64,000 bases of DNA from JAJDNS01 sp963578825 (GTDB lineage: Bacteria; Acidobacteriota; Vicinamibacteria; Fen-336). Positions 34,082 through 42,466 of this stretch are shown here, piece by piece; within the stretch, counting starts at the first letter, position 1, and each line of letters opens with the position of its first letter. The position numbers and the translations under genes were made by a program. Under the pieces are notes generated by a model. That model had not been told where the DNA came from, did no database searches, and worked only from the letters and a program-made list of their open reading frames with translations. Location: assembly GCA_963578825.1 (NCBI GenBank), contig CAUZDW010000012.1:40601-104600 (forward strand), in the 5' to 3' direction.

Positions 34082-35487
34082 GACAGGAGCTCCCGGGCAT
34101 CGGCCACCGTGCCGCTGACGGCTGAGGCGGCCGCTGTCAGCGGGCTGGCCAGGAACGTGCGGCCTCCCTTCCCCTGACGGCCTTCGAAGTTGCGATTGCT
34201 CGTGCTCACGGCGTACTGGCCGGGCTTCAGCCGGTCGTCGTTCATGGCGAGGCACATGGAGCAGCCTGCCTCGCGCCACTCGGCGCCTGCCTCCCGGAAA
34301 ACACGGTCGAGCCCCTCGGCCTCGGCCTGCTTCTTCACGCGCTCGGACCCCGGCACGACGAGGGTCTGCACCCCCTTGGCCACCTTGCGCCCCTGCAGGA
34401 CCCGGGCGGCCTCGCGGAGGTCGCTGAGCCGCGAGTTCGTGCAGCTGCCGATGAAGACGACGTCGATCTTCTGGCCGAGAAGGGGCTTGCCGGCCGTGAG
34501 GCCCATGTAGGCCAGCGCCTTCTCCTGGCCCGAGTCACCAGGCACGGGCACCGCGGATCGGATCGGGATGCCCATCCCGGGGCTCGTGCCCCACGTGATC
34601 ATGGGCTCGAGGGCGGCGGCATCGATCCGCTCCGTGCGGTCGAAGGCGGCCCCGTCGTCGGTCGGCAGGCCCCGCCAGCGCTCGAGCGCCCGGTCCCACT
34701 CTTCACCCTGCGGTGCGAACTCCCGCCCGGACAGGTAGTCGTAGGTCGTATCGTCCGGCCCGACGAGCCCGGCGCGGGCACCGGCCTCGATCGACATGTT
34801 GCACACCGTCATCCGCTCCTCCATGGAGAGGGCCCGGATGGCGGAGCCGCGGTACTCGAGGGCGTGGGCGGTGGCGCCGCCCGTGCCGATGCGGGCGATC
34901 AAAGCAAGGATCAGGTCCTTGGCCGTCACCCCCTCGGGCAGTGTCCCTTCGAACTCCGCCGAAAAGGTCTTCGGGCGACGCTGCAGGAGGCACTGTGTCG
35001 CCAGCACGTGCCCCACCTCGCTCGTGCCGACCCCGAAAGCGAGAGCGCCCATCGCCCCGTGGGTGCTGGTGTGGCTGTCTCCGCAGACGAGGGTCAGGCC
35101 GGGGCGGGTGAGCCCGAGCTCGGGACCGATCACGTGCACGATCCCCTGCCGGGCGTCGCCCATGGCAAAGAGCGTGATCCCGAACTCCTTGCAGTTGTTC
35201 CCGAGCGCTCCGACCTGGTCGGCAGCCGGTCCCACGGGCAGCGCGCGCCGGCCGTCGCGTCCGAGACGCGTGGGGATGGCGTGGTCCATCGTCGCGAACG
35301 TCCGTTCCGGGCGCCGAACGGGAAGGCCCCGGCGACGCAGCTCGGCAAAGGCCTGCGGCGAGGTGACCTCGTGGATCAGGTGAAGGTCGATGTACAGGAC
35401 GCCGGGAGTGTCCTCGGTCTCGGGGGAGACCAGGTGTGCGTCCCAGAGCTTGTCGAGGAGCGTGCAGGGGCGTCCGTCCTCCATCAA
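34078..35487 (-). CDS. leuC: 3-Isopropylmalate dehydratase large subunit
   Basis: 469 aa, aconitase-family 4Fe-4S enzyme of leucine synthesis. Cluster ligands are in IGSCTNSRLSDLREAA and in MCLAMN near the C-terminus. Other motifs: LYIDLHLIHEVTSPQAF, ATMDHAIPT, LVCGDSHTSTHGAMGALAFG, EYRGSAIRALSMEERMT, NMSIEAGARAG, VPGSERVKKQAEAEGL and TSNRNFEGRQGKG. Length fits the bacterial LeuC type. ATG 35487 is 7 nt after the leuA stop. Confidence 0.97.
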   Translation of the reverse strand: MMEDGRPCTLLDKLWDAHLVSPETEDTPGVLYIDLHLIHEVTSPQAFAELRRRGLPVRRPERTFATMDHAIPTRLGRDGRRALPVGPAADQVGALGNNCKEFGITLFAMGDARQGIVHVIGPELGLTRPGLTLVCGDSHTSTHGAMGALAFGVGTSEVGHVLATQCLLQRRPKTFSAEFEGTLPEGVTAKDLILALIARIGTGGATAHALEYRGSAIRALSMEERMTVCNMSIEAGARAGLVGPDDTTYDYLSGREFAPQGEEWDRALERWRGLPTDDGAAFDRTERIDAAALEPMITWGTSPGMGIPIRSAVPVPGDSGQEKALAYMGLTAGKPLLGQKIDVVFIGSCTNSRLSDLREAARVLQGRKVAKGVQTLVVPGSERVKKQAEAEGLDRVFREAGAEWREAGCSMCLAMNDDRLKPGQYAVSTSNRNFEGRQGKGGRTFLASPLTAAASAVSGTVADARELLS

Positions 35488-35494
35488 GCGGATC

Positions 35495-36990
35495 TCATGC
35501 CGCCGCTCGCGCTTCCCGCGCAGCAGCCACCGCCGAGATGTACGCCTTGAGGGTGGCCTCGATGGTGTCGGAGCTCGCCGCCTGTCCCAGCGACTCGATC
35601 CCGTCGTGGAGGACGCGAACCGTGACCTCGGCCAGGGCGTCCTTCCCGGCGGTCAAGGCGCGGGTGTGCATCTCGAGAAGCTTGAGCTCGAGCCCCATGG
35701 CGGTATCGGCAGCCTTGAGCGCGGCGTCGAGAGGACCGTTCCCCACCGCCGAAGCCGATCGCCGATGTCCCTCCACCTCCACCTCGACGGTGGCCGTGGG
35801 AAGGATGTTGTTGCCGGAGACCACCTGATAGCGCACGAGCTTGGCCCTGGGCTCGGCCGAGTGCTCCACGATCGCAAGGAGATCCTCGTCGTAGACGAAC
35901 TTGGTGCGATCAGCGAGATCCTTGACCTGCTGCGTGACGGCGGCAACCTCGTCGGGATCCAGCTTCACCCCGAGCTGCTTGAGCCGGGCCTCGACCGCGT
36001 GCTTGCCCGAGTGCTTGCCGAGGACCAGCATCGACTCGGACACGCCCACGCTCTCCGGGGTCATGATCTCGTAGCAGAGGGGGTTGGCGAGAACGCCGTG
36101 CTGATGGATGCCGGCCTCGTGAGCGAAGGCGTTGCGGCCGACGATGGCCTTGTTCGGCTGGGGCCAGACCCCGGTCACCGTCGAGAGGTGGGCGCTGGTG
36201 GGCCAGAGAAGCTCGCTCCGGACCCCGGTGTCGAGCCCCAGGGTCTCGCCGCGCACCTTGAGGGCCATCACGAGCTCCTCGAGGGAGGCGTTGCCTGCGC
36301 GCTCGCCGATCCCGTTGATCGTGCACTCCACCTGTCGAGCGCCCGCCTCCACGGCGGCCAGGGAGTTGGCCACGGCGAGGCCAAGGTCGTTGTGGCAGTG
36401 CACGGAGATGACGGCATCGGGAAGGTCCTTGACGAGCTTCGCGACCATCTCAGCGTACTCTGAGGGCAGCGCGTAGCCGACCGTGTCGGGGACGTTGAGC
36501 GTCCTTGCCCCCGCGTCGAAGCAGGCCTGCAGCAGCTCGCGAAGGTATCCGTAGTCGGTGCGCGAAGCGTCCTCGGCCGAGAACTCGACGTCCTCGACGA
36601 AAGTGCGGGCGAGCTCGATGCTCTCGACGGCCCGCTTCAGGGCCTCCTCGGGGGTGATCTTCAGCTTCCACTTGAGGTGGAGTCCGGAGCTGGCCAGGAA
36701 GGTGTGGATGACCGGGCGCGCCGCGCCCTTGAGCGCCTCGCCCGCGGACTCGACGTCGAGGGCCTTGGCCCGGCACAGCGCCGCCACCTTCGCCCTCTTC
36801 AGCTCGCCGGCAACGGATTCGACCGCCTCGAAGTCGCCCCGAGAGGCAACGGGAAAGCCGGCCTCGATGATGTCGACGCCGAGACGCTCGAGCTGCAGCG
36901 CCATGCGCACCTTCTCCGGAACGTGCATGCTGCAGCCCGGCGACTGCTCGCCGTCGCGGAGTGTCGTGTCGAAGATCGTGATTCGTCCGC

Positions 36991-36994
<4 letters not shown>
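35495..36994 (-). CDS. leuA: 2-Isopropylmalate synthase
   Basis: 499 aa. The TIM barrel condenses acetyl-CoA with 2-ketoisovalerate (first committed step of leucine synthesis): TIFDTTLRDGEQSPGCSM, VDIIEAGFPVASRGDFEAV, NVPDTVGYALPSEYAEMV, VHCHNDLGLAVANSLAAVEA and GERAGNASLEELVMAL. The C-terminal leucine-sensing region is present (YQVVSGNNILPTATVEVEV). ATG 36994 overlaps the ilvC stop by ATGA. Confidence 0.97.
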
Positions 36995-38046
<1,052 letters not shown>

Positions 38047-38057
38047 TCTTCTTCTCC

Positions 38058-38600
38058 TCAGTGCGTCGGCGCCGACGAGGTCGTCTGGCGCCCCGAGTCG
38101 CCCTCGGCCTGTTCCTCGGGCTTGGTCGTTCCCCGGACCATGGCCACCTTGCCCGTCCGGACCATCTCGAGGATCCCTCGCACGCGCAGGAGGTCCACGA
38201 GGCCGCCCACCTTCTTCTCGTCCCCGGTCACCTCGACGATAACCGACTCCCGGGCCACGTCGACGATGCGGGCGCGGAAGATCTCGACAAGGCTCATGAG
38301 CTCGGCCCGCTCGGCGGGTGCGCACCGCACTTTGATGAGGGCCAGGTCGCGGTTGACCGTCGGGTAGTGGGTTACGTCCGTCACATTCATGACCGGAACC
38401 AGCTTGCGGAGGTTGGCCTCCACGATGTGCGCGGGCACCCGAGCTGTATCGACCACGATTGTCATGCGCGACACGTGGTCGACCTCGGTGTGGCCGACGG
38501 TCAGACTCTCGATGTTGAAGGCGCGGCGGCGAAACAGGCTGGCCACGCGGTTGAGGACGCCGGGTTCGTCGGCCACCTTTGCCACGAGCGTGTGCTTCAT
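38058..38600 (-). CDS. ilvN: Acetolactate synthase small (regulatory) subunit
   Basis: 180 aa ACT-domain subunit that activates IlvB and confers valine feedback. N-terminal ACT: TLVAKVADEPGVLNRVASLF and FNIESLTVGHTEVDHVSRMT. The second half contains LALIKVRCAPAERAELMSLV, FRARIVDVA, IVEVTGDEKKVGGLVDLL and ILEMVRTGKVAMVRG. ATG 38600 overlaps the ilvB stop (ATGA). A Gln/Ser/Thr-rich tail is present. Confidence 0.96.
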   Translation of the reverse strand: MKHTLVAKVADEPGVLNRVASLFRRRAFNIESLTVGHTEVDHVSRMTIVVDTARVPAHIVEANLRKLVPVMNVTDVTHYPTVNRDLALIKVRCAPAERAELMSLVEIFRARIVDVARESVIVEVTGDEKKVGGLVDLLRVRGILEMVRTGKVAMVRGTTKPEEQAEGDSGRQTTSSAPTH

Positions 38601-40300
38601 GCCTTCACCTCTTCCTTCGTCTCGTTGGGTCGACGGATCATGGCGTCGAGATCGCTCCCGGCGGGAACCATGGGGTAGACCGCGTCTTCCTTCTGCACCT
38701 TGAACTCGAGGAGCATGGGACCGTTGTTGGAGCGGGCCTCTTCGACCTTCTTCGCCACGTCCGCGCGCGTGGTGATGCGGTGCCCGGGGATCCCATGGGC
38801 GGCGGCGAGGGCGACGAAATCGGGTGACAGCATGGGCGTGGCCGCGTAGCGCTTGTCGTGGAAGAACTCCTGCCACTGCCGGACCATGCCCAGGTAGCCG
38901 TTATTGATGACCGCGATGTTGATGTCGAGCTGCTCCTGCTGGATGGTCGACAGCTCGCACGCCGTCATCTGGAAGCCGCCGTCCCCAGCGACGACCCAGA
39001 CCTCGGCCTCGGGCCGGGCCATCTTGGCTCCTATCGCGGCGGGAAGAGCGAACCCCATCGTCCCAAGACCACCGGAGGTGATGAGCGTCCGCGGTTTGTT
39101 GTGCTTGTAGTACTGCGCCTCCCACATCTGATGTTGCCCGACGTCGGTGACGACGACCGCGTCGCCGCCGGTGGTCGTCCAGAGGTCGTTGATGACGTGG
39201 GCAGCCAGCAACTGACCATGCGAGTCCTGTTGAATGATGTCACGCGAGCTGGTGTCCTTCTTCCAGCCGTTGATCTTCGCGATCCACTCCTCGTTCCGCT
39301 GGGCCGGCACCATCGGCGTGAGGGCCTTGAGCGTCGCCAGGAGGTCGGCGACGATGGGCACGTCCGCGCGGACGTTCTTGTGCATCTCGGAGGCGTCGAG
39401 CTCGACGTGGATCTTCTTCGACCGCTGCGCATAGGTCTTGAGGTTGCCGGTGACGCGATCGTCGAACCGCATCCCAAAGGCGAGGAGCAGGTCGGCCTCC
39501 TGGATGGCCTGGTTCACGAACGCCTCACCGTGCATCCCCATCATGCCGAGGCAGAGCGGGTGATCCTGGGGGAAGCCACCGATGCCCAGGAGGGTGAGCG
39601 CGACCGGGGTCCCCGTGCGCTCGACGAAATCCTGAAGGGCCTGGCTGGAGCCCGAGCGGATGACGCCGGCGCCGGCGAGGATGAGCGGCTTCTTTGCCTG
39701 CTCGACGAGCTCGGCAGCTCGGGCGAGCTGTTCCTTGTCGGGCGCATCGGGCTTGACGAGGCCCGCCAGGGTCACGGTCTCCGGCCAATGGAGCTCGGTC
39801 GAGGCTTTCTGTGCGTCCTTGCAGATGTCGACGAGGACCGGGCCGGGCCGACCCGACTGGGCGATCACGAAGGCCTCCCGCACCGTCCGGGCGATGTCGT
39901 TCACATCCGTCACGAGTGCGTTGTGCTTGGTGATGGGCAGAGTGATCCCGGTGACGTCGGTCTCCTGAAAGGCGTCCGTCCCCAGGACCGTCGAGGCCAC
40001 CTGGCCCGTGATGAACACGGTGGGCGAGGAGTCGAGCATGGCGGTTGCGATGCCGGTGACCAGGTTCGTTGCGCCGGGACCCGAGGTGGCCATGGCGACT
40101 CCGGTCCTGCCGCTCGCCCGCGCGTAGCCATCCGCCATGTGAGCGGCGCCCTGCTCGTGTCGGACGAGCACGTGGCGAATCGGGTAGTCCAGCATCGCGT
40201 CGTAGATGGGCAGGTTCGCGCCACCGGGATAGCCGAACACCACGTCGACGCCTTCCTTCACCAGACATTCCCAGACGATCTGTGCGCCGGTGCGTTGCAC
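38597..40300 (-). CDS. ilvB: Acetolactate synthase large (catalytic) subunit
   Basis: 567 aa ThDP-dependent carboligase, first common step of branched-chain synthesis. Catalytic Glu is in LVRHEQGAAHMADGYARAS, the FAD/ThDP region is GPGATNLVTGIATAMLDSSP, then VDICKDAQKAS, GMMGMHGEAFVNQAIQEADL and GMRFDDRVTGNL. The ThDP site is VVAGDGGFQMTACELSTIQQ followed by NNGYLGMVRQWQEFF. GTG 40300 has GGAGG 6 nt upstream. It is the first structural gene after the leader peptide and attenuator. Confidence 0.97.
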   Translation of the reverse strand: MQRTGAQIVWECLVKEGVDVVFGYPGGANLPIYDAMLDYPIRHVLVRHEQGAAHMADGYARASGRTGVAMATSGPGATNLVTGIATAMLDSSPTVFITGQVASTVLGTDAFQETDVTGITLPITKHNALVTDVNDIARTVREAFVIAQSGRPGPVLVDICKDAQKASTELHWPETVTLAGLVKPDAPDKEQLARAAELVEQAKKPLILAGAGVIRSGSSQALQDFVERTGTPVALTLLGIGGFPQDHPLCLGMMGMHGEAFVNQAIQEADLLLAFGMRFDDRVTGNLKTYAQRSKKIHVELDASEMHKNVRADVPIVADLLATLKALTPMVPAQRNEEWIAKINGWKKDTSSRDIIQQDSHGQLLAAHVINDLWTTTGGDAVVVTDVGQHQMWEAQYYKHNKPRTLITSGGLGTMGFALPAAIGAKMARPEAEVWVVAGDGGFQMTACELSTIQQEQLDINIAVINNGYLGMVRQWQEFFHDKRYAATPMLSPDFVALAAAHGIPGHRITTRADVAKKVEEARSNNGPMLLEFKVQKEDAVYPMVPAGSDLDAMIRRPNETKEEVKA

Positions 40301-40321
40301 TTGCTTCCTCCGTAAAAGGAC

Positions 40322-40362
40322 TCAAAAAACCAAAACCCCCGAGGTTCCGCCCCCCGGGGGTT
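40322..40362 (-). terminator. Attenuator terminator of the ilvBNC-leuACDB operon
   Basis: On the minus strand an intrinsic terminator has AACCCCCG (40355-40362) pairing with CGGGGGTT (40334-40341), followed by a T-rich tail TTTTGGTTTTTTG. It lies between the leader peptide and ilvB. Its 5' arm is also complementary to the end of the leader peptide gene (see antiterminator). Confidence 0.85.
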
Positions 40363-40412
40363 CGTTTTCAGTCTTGACTTGCCGTCAGCCTAGATCACCG
40401 AACCCCCGGGCG
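40348..40412 (-). promoter_or_regulatory. Antiterminator pairing for ilv-leu attenuation
   Basis: The sequence CCCGGGGGTTCG at the end of the leader reading frame (within 40398-40412) is the exact reverse complement of CGAACCCCCGGG, which forms the 5' arm of the terminator (within 40348-40364). Twelve pairs are continuous, more than the 8-bp terminator stem. Ribosome stalling at the upstream Leu/Ile codons would leave this segment free and prevent termination. Confidence 0.8.
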
Positions 40413-40517
40413 AATGAAAATGCCCAGCAGCAGCAGGGCCAGCAGCGACAGTCGCAGCGACGGACCGTCCGCCGGGCCCGACGGTACACCGACACGCACT
40501 GCAGCCGACGTGATCAT
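40395..40517 (-). CDS. ilv/leu leader peptide
   Basis: 40-codon open frame from ATG 40517 to TGA 40395. Its middle is LRLSLLALLLLGIFIRPGVR, with eight Leu and two Ile codons within 15 residues, plus Val codons near the start. Its last codons form one arm of the antiterminator. There is no Shine-Dalgarno; the -10 box lies 9 nt upstream, so translation is probably leaderless. This is the classic signature of branched-chain operon attenuation (compare ilvL, leuL of enterobacteria), here in an unrelated lineage with a new leader sequence. Confidence 0.85.
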   Translation of the reverse strand: MITSAAVRVGVPSGPADGPSLRLSLLALLLLGIFIRPGVR

Positions 40518-40526
40518 GAGACTGTC

Positions 40527-40556
40527 AGGTTACGTCCGTAACATCACTCGTGTCAA
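40527..40556 (-). promoter_or_regulatory. Promoter of the ilv-leu leader
   Basis: Minus-strand TTGACA (40551-40556) and TAACCT (40527-40532) with an 18-nt spacer. The -10 is only 9 nt from the leader ATG, so transcription would begin 1-3 nt before it. Confidence 0.7.
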
Positions 40557-40633
40557 GGCTTTTCAGGCCCAAAAAAGCGCATGAAGAGAGTCGCTGGGGC
40601 TCATGAACCGACGCGCTTGTCCTCTTATCTCGA

Positions 40634-42313
40634 TCAATCCAGGTCGGTGACGGCACCCCGGGCAGCGCTGGTGACGAGCTTCGCGTACTTGGTGAGGACG
40701 CCTCGGGTGTATTGCGGAGCAGGGGGTTTCCAGGCCGCCCGGCGCCGCTCGATCTCGGCGTCGTCCAGGTCGACGTGAAGGAGGCGCTGCTCGGCGTCGA
40801 TGGTGATGGCGTCGCCCTCCTGGAGAAGCGCGATCGTCCCCCCCACCGCCGCTTCGGGAGCAATGTGGCCGACCACGAGACCGTGGGTCGCGCCTGAGAA
40901 GCGCCCGTCGGTGATGAGGCCCACGGAGCCCCCGAGGCCCGCCCCGATGATCGCCGAAGTCGGCGAGAGCATCTCCCGCATCCCGGGGCCACCCTTCGGC
41001 CCCTCGTAACGGATGACGACCACGTCTCCGGCCTTGATCTTGCCGGCGAAGATCGCCTTGATCGAGTCCTCTTCCCGATCGAACACCCGTGCCGGTCCGG
41101 TGATCTTGGGGTTCTTGAGCCCGGTGATCTTGGCCACTCCCCCTTCGGTGGCCAGGTTGCCCTTCAGGATGGCCAGGTGGCCCTGCGGGTACATCGGATT
41201 TGACCAGGGCCGGATCACTTCTTGATCCGCCGCGGGCTCATCGGGGACGTCGGCGAGGACCTCGGCCACCGTCTCCCCCGTGATCGTGAGGGCGTCCCCG
41301 TGAAGGACGTCGTGGGCGAGGAGCATCTTCATCACCTGGGGCACGCCCCCGGCCCGATGGAGGTCGGTCGCCACGAAGCGGCCCGACGGGCTCAGGTCGC
41401 ACAGCACCGGCACGCGAGCGCGGATCGTCTCGAAGTCGTCGATGGTGAGCGGCACCTCGGCGGCATGGGCGATGGCGAGAAGATGCAGCACGGCGTTGGT
41501 CGAGCCGCCCAGGGCCATCACCACGGAGATCGCGTTCTCGAACGCCTTCCGGGTCATGATCTGCCGGGCGGTGCGGCCGCTCGAGATGGCTTCGGCCAGC
41601 GCTCGAGCCGAGGCCACCGTGTTGTCCGTTTTCTCTTCGTCCACGGCGGACATCGTCGACGAGCCGGGAAGGCTCATCCCCATCGCCTCGATCGCCGAGG
41701 ACATGGTGTTGGCGGTGAACATCCCCCCGCAGGCCCCGGCGCCGGGACAGGCCGTCTTCTCGATCGCGACCAGCTCTTCGTGGGGCAGCTTGCCCGCAAC
41801 GTACTGTCCCAGAGCTTCGAAGACGCTGACGATGGTGAGGTCGCGCCCCCCGTGGTGCCCGGGCCGGATGGTCCCGCCGTAGACGAAGAGAGCCGGGATG
41901 TCCAGGCGAGCGAAGGCCATCATGGCGCCGGGCATGTTCTTGTCGCAGGCGCCGATGGCCAGCACCCCGTCCATCGCCTGCGAGTTGCAGACCGCTTCGA
42001 TCGAGTCGGCGATGATCTCCCGGGAGACGAGGGAGTACTTCATCCCCTCGGTGCCCATGGAGATGCCGTCGCTCACGGTGATGGTCCCGAAGAGCTCGGG
42101 CATGACGCCCGCTTCTCGGAGAGCGGCGTCGGCGCGCTCGGCCAGGGGCCCGAGGCTCATGTTGCACGGGGTCACGGTGCTGTGGGCACTGGCCAGGCCC
42201 ACCAGGGGCTTGTCGAAGTCGGCGTCCTGGAAGCCCAGCGCCCGCAGCATGGAGCGGTTGGGGGCTCGCTGGTCGCCCGCGGTGGTGGCCTGGCTGCGGC
42301 GCTGGGTGCTCAT
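40634..42313 (-). CDS. ilvD: Dihydroxy-acid dehydratase
   Basis: 559 aa Fe-S dehydratase, the third step of valine and isoleucine synthesis. Features: VGLASAHSTVTPCNMSLGPL and GACDKNMPGAMMAFAR, with the cluster-ligand Cys of the CDK motif, CPGAGACGGMFTANTMSSAI with the third cluster Cys, ALGGSTNAVLHLLAI and GLITDGRFSGATHGLVVGHI. It stands just upstream of the ilv-leu leader on the same strand; the 100-nt gap contains the leader promoter, so it is probably a separate transcription unit with read-through possible. Confidence 0.97.
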   Translation of the reverse strand: MSTQRRSQATTAGDQRAPNRSMLRALGFQDADFDKPLVGLASAHSTVTPCNMSLGPLAERADAALREAGVMPELFGTITVSDGISMGTEGMKYSLVSREIIADSIEAVCNSQAMDGVLAIGACDKNMPGAMMAFARLDIPALFVYGGTIRPGHHGGRDLTIVSVFEALGQYVAGKLPHEELVAIEKTACPGAGACGGMFTANTMSSAIEAMGMSLPGSSTMSAVDEEKTDNTVASARALAEAISSGRTARQIMTRKAFENAISVVMALGGSTNAVLHLLAIAHAAEVPLTIDDFETIRARVPVLCDLSPSGRFVATDLHRAGGVPQVMKMLLAHDVLHGDALTITGETVAEVLADVPDEPAADQEVIRPWSNPMYPQGHLAILKGNLATEGGVAKITGLKNPKITGPARVFDREEDSIKAIFAGKIKAGDVVVIRYEGPKGGPGMREMLSPTSAIIGAGLGGSVGLITDGRFSGATHGLVVGHIAPEAAVGGTIALLQEGDAITIDAEQRLLHVDLDDAEIERRRAAWKPPAPQYTRGVLTKYAKLVTSAARGAVTDLD

Positions 42314-42466
42314 GGGACCTCCTTAAGAAGGCCCCCATCATACTGCCGGCCGACGTCGTGCCGACTCCAGCGACAAATCTCGCACAACACTCGATGGATC
42401 CTCGGATCATGCGCACGCAGCGAGGCTGATGGACACCGGGCAGGATCCGTGGTGTCCTTCGGGGCC

